Below are positions 9,899 through 17,715 of a stretch of DNA of 64,000 nt, piece by piece (the first letter of the stretch is position 1; each line of letters begins with the position of its first letter). A program made the position numbers and the translations under genes. Below the pieces are notes generated by a model. It saw only the letters and a program-made list of their open reading frames with translations. It was not told where the DNA came from and ran no database searches. The DNA comes from Aegicerativicinus sediminis. Its GTDB lineage: Bacteria > Bacteroidota > Bacteroidia > Flavobacteriales > Flavobacteriaceae. The stretch is from the NCBI RefSeq assembly GCF_015476115.1, contig NZ_CP064295.1:3652001-3716000 (forward strand), in the 5' to 3' direction.

Positions 9899-10053
9899 CC
9901 GTGCTACTAGTTTTTGTTCGTTAAATTGCTAAGTCCAAAATATTAAATGAGGCTACCAAACATCATTGCTTAATAGTCTGTCCATTTAAGTTTAGAGGCA
10001 ATTGAAACCGTTTATCAACGATTTTAACGATACGCAAAAATAGAAAAAATGCG

Positions 10054-11289
10054 CTAATGTATTTCCTTGGGATAACAGATATAATATTTTACCGTTTCCT
10101 TGCTTAAAGAGGATATATTAAAATCGAATTGTTCAGACACCTTATTAATAGGCACAACTTTGCCTGATTTCTTTAAAATCATTATTTCCTCTTTTCTATG
10201 TTGATAGGCCTGATTGGATATATTTCCCTCAAAAACAAAGTATTCCGATTCCTCCAACGTGAGATTATTTAACTTTTGGAATGCTTTTAATTTGGAATCA
10301 AGGGATTCTTTCTTTATAGGTTTCGATTTGAATTTAATTTTCAACAGATCTCTATTAATTATCATTTTACTAAGGGTACATAAAACGAAATCATCATGAT
10401 TTTGCCATTGCTTCAATGCCATTATCAAATCGTAATCATCTAATCGAGCAAACAATTCTAGTTTACTTTCATCAAAATTTTCAAGGGTGATTGTGTTCTC
10501 CAAAAAATAAGTCAAAGCAGAACTTGCAGGCAATTTTGTATTATTAGAAATTAAATCCTTTGCCCTTTTCAGCACTTTGACAATAAGCTGTTCTGCAACT
10601 AGGCTTGTTTTATGTAAATATACCTGCCAATACATAAAACGCCTTGCAACTAAAAACTTTTCAATACTATATATTCCCTTTTCCTCAACCACCAATTCGT
10701 CATTACGGACATTTAACATGGTTATCAATCTTTCTGAATTGACATTACCTTCGGATACACCTGTATAAAAACTATCACGTTTTAGGTAATCGGATCGGTC
10801 CATATCAATTTGACTAGAAATCAATTGACACATAAACCGTCGAGGGTAAACCCCTTGAAATATTTGTATGGCCATGGTTAAATTTCCGTTAAAATTCTCA
10901 TCTAAAGATTGCATGAATTTTAATGAAATCTGTTCGTGTGAGACGTTCTTAACAATGCTATGTTCCATGGCATGAGAAAAAGGACCATGTCCAATATCAT
11001 GCAATAAAATAGCAGTGTACAATGCCTTCTCCTCCTTGGAATTTATTTCAACACCTTTGAATCGCAGCACATTAACCGCTTTCTGCATCAAATGCATACT
11101 TCCGAGGGCATGATGAAATCTCGTATGATGCGCCCCTGGATAAACCATATATGAAAGTCCCATTTGAGAAATTCTTCGTAACCTTTGAAAATAAGGATGT
11201 TCAATTAGGTCAAAGATGAGAGAATTTGGAATAGTAATAAATCCGTAAATTGGATCGTTGAATATCTTAAGTTTATTGCTTTTCTTCAA
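10054..11289 (-). CDS. HD-domain phosphohydrolase
   Basis: A 411-residue cytoplasmic HD-superfamily protein related to dGTP triphosphohydrolase-like enzymes. The metal site is seen in HHTRFHHALG and HDIGHGPFSHAMEH (about residues 52-105). The substrate is unknown; relatives hydrolyse nucleotides. The start is TTG at 11289, giving MKKSNKLKIFNDPIYGFI, the usual beginning of this family; no ATG is available. It is divergent from porX with only 38 nt between the two starts, so the promoters must overlap or lie inside the genes. Confidence 0.85.
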   Translation of the reverse strand: MKKSNKLKIFNDPIYGFITIPNSLIFDLIEHPYFQRLRRISQMGLSYMVYPGAHHTRFHHALGSMHLMQKAVNVLRFKGVEINSKEEKALYTAILLHDIGHGPFSHAMEHSIVKNVSHEQISLKFMQSLDENFNGNLTMAIQIFQGVYPRRFMCQLISSQIDMDRSDYLKRDSFYTGVSEGNVNSERLITMLNVRNDELVVEEKGIYSIEKFLVARRFMYWQVYLHKTSLVAEQLIVKVLKRAKDLISNNTKLPASSALTYFLENTITLENFDESKLELFARLDDYDLIMALKQWQNHDDFVLCTLSKMIINRDLLKIKFKSKPIKKESLDSKLKAFQKLNNLTLEESEYFVFEGNISNQAYQHRKEEIMILKKSGKVVPINKVSEQFDFNISSLSKETVKYYICYPKEIH

Positions 11290-11318
11290 GTGGAACTTAA
11301 ATCCTTTAAATAAAGAAA

Positions 11319-11326
11319 CAAATATA
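11319..11326 (-). promoter_or_regulatory. -7 promoter element of the HD-domain gene
   Basis: TATATTTG on the minus strand fits TAnnTTTG and lies 29 nt upstream of the TTG start at 11289. It supports that start. It also lies just before the porX ATG on the opposite strand, so the two divergent genes share this DNA. Confidence 0.55.
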
Positions 11327-11327
11327 C

Positions 11328-12875
11328 ATGAACAATATAAATATCCTTTGGGTAGATGATGAAATAGACCTGTTGAAACCCCATATTCTTTTCTTGGAAA
11401 AAAAGAATTATAAAGTCACAACATGTCAAAGCGGAATGGAAGCATTGGAAATTATTGATGAAAAACCATTTGACATTGTTTTCCTTGATGAAAATATGCC
11501 AGGTTTAACAGGATTGGAAACCCTAAGTGAAATTAAGGAAAAGAAGGCCAATCTTCCTATTGTAATGATTACAAAAAGTGAAGAAGAATACATTATGGAG
11601 GAAGCAATTGGAAGCAAAATTGCTGATTACTTAATTAAGCCAGTTAATCCTAACCAGATCCTTTTGAGTTTAAAGAAGAATTTAGATTTGTCGAGATTGG
11701 TTTCTGAAAAGACTACTTCGGATTATCAACAGGAATTCAGGAAAATTGCTATGGACATGGCAATGGTAAACTCCTTTGAAGGTTGGGCTGAAATGTACCA
11801 AAGATTAATCTATTGGGAAATTCAACTTGAAGACATAGAAGATATTGGAATGACAGAAATTCTGGAATCCCAAAAAATTGAGGCTAATCAGCAGTTTGGC
11901 AAATTCATAGAAAAAAACTATCCAAAATGGTTCGACGGAGATAAAGGGCCTATCATGTCCCATACCCTATTTAAGGAAAAAATAATTCCTGAATTAGGTG
12001 ATCAACCCACAATTTTGATAGTCATTGACAATTTGAGATATGACCAATGGAAGGTGTTTGAACCCATTATATCCACCTACTTCAAAAAGCAAAAAGAAAT
12101 ATCATATTATAGTATACTTCCAACTGCGACCCAATATGCCAGAAATGCAATTTTCAGTGGATTGATGCCCTCTGATATGAATAAATTATTTCCGCAATTT
12201 TGGAAAAACGATACGGATGAGGGCGGTAAAAACCTTCATGAGGCAGACTTTTTAAATACACAATTTAAGAGGTTGGGACTAAGGGATTTAAAATGGGAGT
12301 ATCATAAAATCACCAATTTAAAGTCTGGAAAGAAATTAGTTGATAACTTTAAATCGTTGAAAAATAACGACTTAAGTGTTATTGTATATAATTTCGTTGA
12401 TATGCTTTCCCACAGCAAAACAGAAATGGAAGTTGTAAAGGAATTGGCTTCTAACGACAAGGCCTACCGATCCCTAACTTTAAGCTGGTTTAAAAATTCT
12501 CCTCTTTTAGAAATGATTCAGCAAGCTCAACTAGGAGGGTTTAAATTATTAATCACCACAGACCACGGAACAATAAATGTAAAAACACCAACTAAGGTTA
12601 TTGGAGATAGGGATACTAGCCTAAACTTACGTTATAAGACAGGAAGGAGTTTAACTTATGAAGATCGGGATGTAATGGCCGTTAAAGACCCTAAAGCTGT
12701 TCATCTACCTTCCATAAACATGAGTAGCTCTTTCATTTTTGCAAAAGATGACAAATTCCTCGCCTACCCCAATAATTTTAATCATTATGTCAGCTATTAT
12801 AAGAATACGTACCAACACGGAGGCATCTCATTAGAGGAAATGATCATTCCTTTCGTCGTAATGAGTCCAAAATAA
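11328..12875 (+). CDS. porX: PorX, response regulator with PglZ domain (T9SS regulation)
   Basis: Regulator of the type IX secretion system, known from Porphyromonas and Flavobacterium, where it works with the kinase PorY. The 515 residues comprise a receiver domain (1-118; acidic VDD at 9-11, phospho-acceptor Asp54 in FLDENMPG, Lys104 in LIKP), a helical linker, and a PglZ/alkaline-phosphatase-like domain (about 215-515) with VIDNLRYDQW and TTDHG. The PglZ part in characterised PorX is a zinc phosphodiesterase; the same metal-binding motifs are visible here. No T9SS structural gene or PorY lies nearby, so the regulator is encoded apart from the apparatus. Confidence 0.93.
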   Translation: MNNINILWVDDEIDLLKPHILFLEKKNYKVTTCQSGMEALEIIDEKPFDIVFLDENMPGLTGLETLSEIKEKKANLPIVMITKSEEEYIMEEAIGSKIADYLIKPVNPNQILLSLKKNLDLSRLVSEKTTSDYQQEFRKIAMDMAMVNSFEGWAEMYQRLIYWEIQLEDIEDIGMTEILESQKIEANQQFGKFIEKNYPKWFDGDKGPIMSHTLFKEKIIPELGDQPTILIVIDNLRYDQWKVFEPIISTYFKKQKEISYYSILPTATQYARNAIFSGLMPSDMNKLFPQFWKNDTDEGGKNLHEADFLNTQFKRLGLRDLKWEYHKITNLKSGKKLVDNFKSLKNNDLSVIVYNFVDMLSHSKTEMEVVKELASNDKAYRSLTLSWFKNSPLLEMIQQAQLGGFKLLITTDHGTINVKTPTKVIGDRDTSLNLRYKTGRSLTYEDRDVMAVKDPKAVHLPSINMSSSFIFAKDDKFLAYPNNFNHYVSYYKNTYQHGGISLEEMIIPFVVMSPK

Positions 12876-12939
12876 TCCGTGTAATGCACAAAAATCCGAT
12901 GAAATACACTTTTTTCTAGGATTTTCAATCTTTTCTAAT

Positions 12940-12947
12940 TACTTTTG
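12940..12947 (+). promoter_or_regulatory. -7 promoter element of tsaE
   Basis: TACTTTTG fits TAnnTTTG and lies 25 nt upstream of the tsaE ATG at 12973, giving a short leader. Confidence 0.5.
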
Positions 12948-12972
12948 TTTTCGAAAGTCAAATCAACTTTTG

Positions 12973-13428
12973 ATGGAACTAACCTACAACATCCACGAAA
13001 TACAGAAAATAGCCTCTACGCTGGTTGAAAAATTTTCATCCAATGTGGTCCTTTTTTATGGCGAAATGGGTGCCGGCAAGACCACTCTAATTAAAGCCTT
13101 AGTTAAGGAATTAGGCAGCCCGGATGATGTTAGCAGCCCCACTTATTCTATAGTAAATGAATATCAAGGCGAGGATTCCCTTATATATCATTTTGATCTG
13201 TACCGATTAAAATCGGTTGAAGAAGCTTTGGATATGGGGTTTGAAGAATACCTTAATCCTGACGATGTAATTTTTATCGAATGGCCAGAAAAAGTTCTTC
13301 ACCTTTTACCAGAAAAAGTTGATGTAATCACATTATTCCCCTCAGATAATGATGACAGAAGCCTCAAATTGAGCTTGAACATGAATTTAACCAGTAATAA
13401 CCTTATGGAGCAGCGAAATTTTTATTAA
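12973..13428 (+). CDS. tsaE: tRNA threonylcarbamoyladenosine biosynthesis ATPase
   Basis: P-loop ATPase that works with TsaB and TsaD to make t6A37 on ANN-decoding tRNAs. The 151 residues contain the Walker A motif GEMGAGKTT (Lys36), the SPTYSIVNEY segment and HFDLYRL typical of TsaE, and WPEK near the end of the core. I chose the ATG at 12973 over an in-frame TTG one codon earlier, because it gives the normal N-terminus. It follows porX by about 100 nt and has its own -7 element. Confidence 0.95.
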   Translation: MELTYNIHEIQKIASTLVEKFSSNVVLFYGEMGAGKTTLIKALVKELGSPDDVSSPTYSIVNEYQGEDSLIYHFDLYRLKSVEEALDMGFEEYLNPDDVIFIEWPEKVLHLLPEKVDVITLFPSDNDDRSLKLSLNMNLTSNNLMEQRNFY

Positions 13429-13466
13429 AAAATTAGACAACTTCCCGCTAAGCCATTGTTAGGAAG

Positions 13467-13491
13467 TACGGAAAAACCGTAATGAATACGG
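13467..13491. promoter_or_regulatory. TACGG dyad upstream of a small exported peptide gene
   Basis: A perfect inverted repeat, tacgg at 13467-13471 and ccgta at 13477-13481 with a 5-A spacer, is followed by a third copy of tacgg at 13487-13491. It lies about 55 nt before a perfect -7 element and looks like a binding site for a dimeric activator. The regulator is not identified. Confidence 0.5.
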
Positions 13492-13546
13492 GGGTTTCGA
13501 GGGTTTTTTTAACATTTCTTTAACTTAAATAGGGCCATATCAGGCC

Positions 13547-13554
13547 TAACTTTG
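13547..13554 (+). promoter_or_regulatory. -7 promoter element of the small peptide gene
   Basis: TAACTTTG is an exact match to TAnnTTTG, 33 nt upstream of the ATG at 13588. No -33 TTG is seen at the usual distance, consistent with dependence on an activator bound to the dyad further upstream. Confidence 0.6.
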
Positions 13555-13587
13555 AGTTATAATTAATTAATTAAATCCCTTGAAATT

Positions 13588-13731
13588 ATGAAAACTAAAA
13601 AGTACGTACTAGCGATTGCGATCTTTGGCGGTATGTTGTTTGCGGCTCAGGCTACAAACATAATTGACCTCAATGGACAATCAATTACTAAAATCGAAAA
13701 AGCTAAACTTAGAATCCCCCCATGCGGATAA
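13588..13731 (+). CDS. Small exported peptide, 47 residues
   Basis: An ORF from ATG at 13588 to TAA at 13731. Residues 1-22 (MKTKKYVLAIAIFGGMLFAA in outline) are a clear Sec-type signal peptide with an AQA-like cleavage site. The mature part is about 23 residues and ends in KLRIPPCG, with one Cys. It has a perfect -7 element and a dyad upstream, so it is very probably expressed. Its last 59 nt overlap, in another frame, the start of a membrane protein gene. I do not recognise a function. Similar tiny exported peptides occur in flavobacteria, but I cannot name a family. Confidence 0.65.
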   Translation: MKTKKYVLAIAIFGGMLFAAQATNIIDLNGQSITKIEKAKLRIPPCG

Positions 13732-14227
13732 TAAGTTAGTTAACAAAAATCTTTTTAAAGGGAGTTTAGTTGCAACTTTTATTGCCGCTACTCCCTTTTT
13801 GTTTTATCTATACGAATATATCCCTGCCCAACCTAGTTGGGAAACGTTCCTTTTCACTTATCAAAGTAATTTTTATCAAGATGTACAGGTGGCAGTCTGG
13901 GCGATTGCAATGAAATTGATTCCGCTGCTATTATTATTTGTTTGGTTCTTTACTTGTCGTCATTGGTGGTATCATGCTCTTTTAGTACCTATTACAATGT
14001 TTGTTTATCAATTATTTGGAACCATAAATTCGGATATGGAATATTTTGACGAATTTCAATTGATTTACTTGGTTCCATTGATGGCTTTAATTATTCCTTC
14101 TATTTATTTGATAAGGGCAAAAATGTTTAACGAAGTGAATGATGCCCATAAATCGATGGAGGAATTGGAGGAAGAATTTAAGGTGAGTCCAAAAGGATTG
14201 TTTGGCAAGCTAAGTGACTACTTCTAA
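13673..14227 (+). CDS. Four-helix membrane protein of unknown function
   Basis: A 184-residue protein with four predicted membrane helices (about 31-50, 72-94, 99-117, 127-146) and an acidic C-terminal tail (MEELEEEFK). The ATG at 13673 is the only plausible start: it yields MDNQLLKSKKLNLESP, and no later ATG lies before helix 2. This places the first 59 nt inside the preceding peptide gene in a different frame. It sits between that gene and ald. No enzymatic motif is visible and I do not recognise a named family. Confidence 0.75.
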   Translation: MDNQLLKSKKLNLESPHADNKLVNKNLFKGSLVATFIAATPFLFYLYEYIPAQPSWETFLFTYQSNFYQDVQVAVWAIAMKLIPLLLLFVWFFTCRHWWYHALLVPITMFVYQLFGTINSDMEYFDEFQLIYLVPLMALIIPSIYLIRAKMFNEVNDAHKSMEELEEEFKVSPKGLFGKLSDYF

Positions 14228-14280
14228 ATAGCGAAAATTTAAAAAATTAGTTGTAATTTGATTTTCCAATCAACTACTGG

Positions 14281-15480
14281 ATGAGCAAATCAATGTCCCC
14301 ATTCTCCAAATCGGAATTAATGCCGCAGGAGGAGACTTTAGAAATTCTTAGGAGGAAAGGCGAATTATTCATAGGCATACCTAAAGAAACCCATTTCCAA
14401 GAAACAAGAGTTTGCTTAACCCCTGACGCCGTTTCAGCCTTAGTTTCCCACGGACATAGGGTAATGGTAGAGGCAGGCGCAGGAGAAGGTGCTAAGTTCA
14501 ACGACAAGGACTATTCTGAAGCCGGTGCTGAGGTTACAAACGATAAAGCAAAAGTATATTCTTGCCCTACAATATTAAAGGTGGAACCTCCTTCCTTAGA
14601 AGAAATAAAGTTGATCAATCCACAATCTTTAATAATATCTGCACTTCAACTCAAAACCCAGAATAAAAAATATTTTGAGGCTCTTGCATCCAAAAGAATT
14701 ACGGCAATTGCATTCGAGTTCATTAAAGATGAAGATGGTGCTTATCCTGCGGTAAGGTCCTTAAGTGAAATTGCTGGAACCGCATCAATCTTAATTGCAT
14801 CGGAATTATTATCTAATGTAAATGGTGGAAACGGCCTTATGTTCGGCAATATTAGCGGTGTACCTCCAACAGAAGTTGTCATTATAGGTGCAGGAACCGT
14901 TGGAGAATCTGCTGCAAGGGCCGCAATAGGGATTGGTGCAAACGTGAAAATTTTCGATAATTCCATAACCAGGCTTAGGTGTATACAATCTTATCTTGGG
15001 AGATCAGTTTATACATCTACTATTCAACCCAAAAATCTCGTTAAGGCTCTGAAACGTTGTGATGTTGCAATTGGTGCGGTAAGAGGGACAAATAGAGCTC
15101 CCATTTTGGTCAATGAATCGATGGTAAACAATATGAAAAAAGGAGCCGTTATCATCGATGTAAGTATAGATATGGGTGGTTGTTTTGAAACAAGTGAGGT
15201 TACTACCCATTCACATCCAACATTCGAGCATAATGGTGTCATCCATTATTGCGTCCCTAACATTCCTGCGAGATACTCAAGATCCGCTAGTGTTTCTATA
15301 AGCAATATATTTACGCCTTATCTTATTAAGATTGGTGATGACGGGGGAATTGAAAATGCTATTCGTTTTGATAGAGGTTTAAAAAATGGATTGTATTTTT
15401 ACCACGGTATTTTAACAAGCAAATCCGTTGCCGATTGGTTTGATCTGAAATACCGCGATGTAAACCTCTTGATTTTTTAA
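14281..15480 (+). CDS. ald: Alanine dehydrogenase
   Basis: NAD-dependent oxidative deamination of L-alanine to pyruvate and ammonia. The 399 residues contain the N-terminal substrate domain (IGIPKETHFQETRVCLTPDA near 31-50) and a central Rossmann domain with the dinucleotide motif GAGTVGESAA (203-212). The segments FEFIKDEDG and SRSASVSISNIFTPYL are typical of the family in flavobacteria. Its N-terminus is about 28 residues longer than in Bacillus Ald, normal for this phylum. A DUF4258-type gene follows after 3 nt. Confidence 0.93.
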   Translation: MSKSMSPFSKSELMPQEETLEILRRKGELFIGIPKETHFQETRVCLTPDAVSALVSHGHRVMVEAGAGEGAKFNDKDYSEAGAEVTNDKAKVYSCPTILKVEPPSLEEIKLINPQSLIISALQLKTQNKKYFEALASKRITAIAFEFIKDEDGAYPAVRSLSEIAGTASILIASELLSNVNGGNGLMFGNISGVPPTEVVIIGAGTVGESAARAAIGIGANVKIFDNSITRLRCIQSYLGRSVYTSTIQPKNLVKALKRCDVAIGAVRGTNRAPILVNESMVNNMKKGAVIIDVSIDMGGCFETSEVTTHSHPTFEHNGVIHYCVPNIPARYSRSASVSISNIFTPYLIKIGDDGGIENAIRFDRGLKNGLYFYHGILTSKSVADWFDLKYRDVNLLIF

Positions 15481-15483
15481 TAA

Positions 15484-15861
15484 ATGAAATTCATAACCCG
15501 ACTTGGGTATTATCTAGGTGGATTTTCAGTTGGCTTAATCTTATTAGCTGTTTTTTTAGGTGGTAAAAAAACTTCATGCGATTATGGGCCTAATTCTAGG
15601 ACCATTAAAAATATTGCCATTAAAAAACCCTATTATTCTGAAGTTTTTATGGAGAGTTTTAATTCACTTAAGCTAGATTCTACAGAACTTAGGAAGTTTC
15701 TAGTAGGTGGAAAAGTAGATTTTAGTAATAGTAAGATTGGCAAAGACAGTTGCAACACTTACCTTATTGAAAACCACCTAAAGGATAAATTATATATTTT
15801 ACAGGTTCAAAATTGCGATTCTGTTGCACATTATTTGGCTATTGAACCAAAAATTGATTAG
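15484..15861 (+). CDS. Membrane-anchored DUF4258-type protein
   Basis: A 125-residue protein with one N-terminal membrane helix (about 8-25) and a small soluble domain with two Cys pairs in outline (KKTSCDYGP and DSCNTYLI / QNCDS). It resembles proteins annotated as DUF4258 in Flavobacteriaceae; I assign this from memory of the opening KFITRLGYYLGGFSVG pattern. The function is unknown. It begins 3 nt after ald and is likely cotranscribed with it. Confidence 0.6.
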   Translation: MKFITRLGYYLGGFSVGLILLAVFLGGKKTSCDYGPNSRTIKNIAIKKPYYSEVFMESFNSLKLDSTELRKFLVGGKVDFSNSKIGKDSCNTYLIENHLKDKLYILQVQNCDSVAHYLAIEPKID

Positions 15862-15986
15862 TATTAAAGCTATTTTTTAACACCATTCAGCACAATTTAA
15901 AGCTTATTCTGTCGTATCTTTCCAAGCCTTAATAGCTACACCTTTTTATTCTCCCGTACAATTTTAATTAATTGCAATGTCGATTT

Positions 15987-16631
15987 ATGTATAAACGATT
16001 TGTTAAACCAACACTTGATTTGTTGCTTTCGGGAATTGGAATTTTGGCAGCCTCCCCTATTCTTCTGCTTTTAATTTTAGCCCTATATGTGGAACACGGA
16101 GGCAAACCTTTCTTTTTTCAAAAGCGTGCAGGTAAAAATGGAAAGCCTTTTACAATGGTGAAATTCAGAACTATGAAAGATAAGTTCGATGAAGATGGAA
16201 ATGTCATTGATGACAACAAAAGAATTACTCTACTAGGTTATTTTTTAAGGAAATATTCTTTGGATGAATTGCCGCAACTATACAATGTAGTTCGTGGAGA
16301 AATGAGTCTAATTGGGCCTCGTCCCCTACTTCCGGTCAATCTTGGTTATTACACTCACTTTCAAAAACATCGACATGATGTTAAACCAGGGATTACTGGT
16401 CTAGCGCAAGTTAACGGTAGAAACCTTTTGTCTTGGGAACGAAAATTCAAGTATGATGTGTTTTATACCAGAAAAATTAATTATCTGCTCGATTTCAAAA
16501 TCCTTTGCCTTACCTTTATTACAGTGATATCCCAGAAAGGTATTTATAATGAAGTTCAAGAAATTGGACCTGAATTTGCAGATTTACATCTAAATGAATC
16601 AACGCATATACTTGTCTCCACCTCATCTTAA
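15987..16631 (+). CDS. Undecaprenyl-phosphate sugar phosphotransferase (PglC-type)
   Basis: A monotopic phosphoglycosyl transferase that moves a sugar-1-phosphate from a UDP-sugar to undecaprenyl phosphate, the first membrane step of a surface glycan. The 214 residues have one N-terminal re-entrant hydrophobic segment (10-33), KFRTM at 59-63, the catalytic Asp-Glu pair in DELPQLYNV (93-101) and SLIGPRPLL near 107. This is the short, PglC-like form without the extra helices of WbaP. The start at ATG 15987 is preferred over a TTG 15 nt earlier. Its end overlaps the next gene by 38 nt. Confidence 0.9.
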   Translation: MYKRFVKPTLDLLLSGIGILAASPILLLLILALYVEHGGKPFFFQKRAGKNGKPFTMVKFRTMKDKFDEDGNVIDDNKRITLLGYFLRKYSLDELPQLYNVVRGEMSLIGPRPLLPVNLGYYTHFQKHRHDVKPGITGLAQVNGRNLLSWERKFKYDVFYTRKINYLLDFKILCLTFITVISQKGIYNEVQEIGPEFADLHLNESTHILVSTSS

Positions 16632-17715
16632 CGGGTTGGAAATAGAATATGTTCAAAAGGCCATAACATCCGGCTGGCTTGCTCCTTTTGGAGAGCAAAT
16701 CGATTTATTTGAAAACAATCTTCAGAATAAATTAAATACTAATAAATCCCTCTTAGTACTTAATAGCGGTACAAGTGCTATTCATTTAGCCTTAAAACTA
16801 ATTGGCGTAACCAATGGTGATAAAATCATTTGCCAAACCAATACATACATTGCAACTGCAAACCCAATTTCCTATTGTGGTGCAGAACCCATCTTTATTG
16901 ATAGTGAATTGGACAGTTGGAACATGTGTCCTAATCTACTTGAGGACGCCGTAATTAAAACCCTTAAGGCTGGAATAAAGCCTAAGGCCATTATTGGAGT
17001 TCATATTTACGGTATGCCATTTCAGGCGGATAGGATATTAGAAATTGGTAAAGAATATGATATACCAATAATTGAAGACGCAGCAGAAGCTTTAGGAAGT
17101 AGTTATAAAAATAATGAATGTGGGAAAATTGGGGATTTTGGAATTCTTTCCTTTAATGGAAATAAGATAATTACCACTTCTTCTGGGGGTGCTTTAATCA
17201 CAAATACTAAATCAGAAAAAAAACACGCTTTACACCTTGCCACACAGGCTAAAACCTCATCTACAGGATTTAGCCACGACTCTATTGGGTATAATTATAG
17301 AATGTCTAATATTCTAGCTTCATTGGGGAATTCTCAATTAACGGATTTAGATAAAAGAGTCTCGAAAAGACGAAAAATTTTTAATAACTACAAAAATGAA
17401 CTAGAAAAACGGACCCCGCTTAGATTTCAACCAGAAACAACTGGCCATTATTCTAATCGATGGCTTACTTCAGTTCTAGTTCGAAATGAAGACGAAAGAA
17501 ATCAACTAATTGCATATCTAGAAGGAGATAATATTGAGGCAAGACAAAACTGGACTCCTCTCCACACTCAAAGACCATATCTTAATTCCCCTTCATTTCT
17601 TAATGGAAATTCACTTTTCCTTCACCAAAACGGCTTATGTTTGCCAAGCGGATCCAATTTATCTGAAACAGATCAAGATAGGGTAATTGATAGGGTTCTT
17701 CAATTTTTTGGTTAA
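16594..17715 (+). CDS. PLP-dependent sugar aminotransferase (DegT/DnrJ/EryC1 family)
   Basis: It converts a nucleotide-4-keto-sugar to an amino sugar with glutamate as donor. The 373 residues show LNSGTSAIHLAL (57-68), EDAAEALG (161-168) and the PLP-lysine Lys191 in FNGNKIITT. It overlaps the phosphoglycosyl transferase by 38 nt and the dehydratase by one nt (TAATG), so the three are translationally coupled. With those neighbours the likely role is PglE-like: making a UDP-4-amino-4,6-dideoxy sugar. The exact substrate is inference. Confidence 0.9.
   Translation: MNQRIYLSPPHLNGLEIEYVQKAITSGWLAPFGEQIDLFENNLQNKLNTNKSLLVLNSGTSAIHLALKLIGVTNGDKIICQTNTYIATANPISYCGAEPIFIDSELDSWNMCPNLLEDAVIKTLKAGIKPKAIIGVHIYGMPFQADRILEIGKEYDIPIIEDAAEALGSSYKNNECGKIGDFGILSFNGNKIITTSSGGALITNTKSEKKHALHLATQAKTSSTGFSHDSIGYNYRMSNILASLGNSQLTDLDKRVSKRRKIFNNYKNELEKRTPLRFQPETTGHYSNRWLTSVLVRNEDERNQLIAYLEGDNIEARQNWTPLHTQRPYLNSPSFLNGNSLFLHQNGLCLPSGSNLSETDQDRVIDRVLQFFG

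Noticed and set aside
13429-13587. Possible terminator in the G- and T-rich stretch after tsaE
   Set aside because: A T tract exists (13503-13510) but no stem precedes it.
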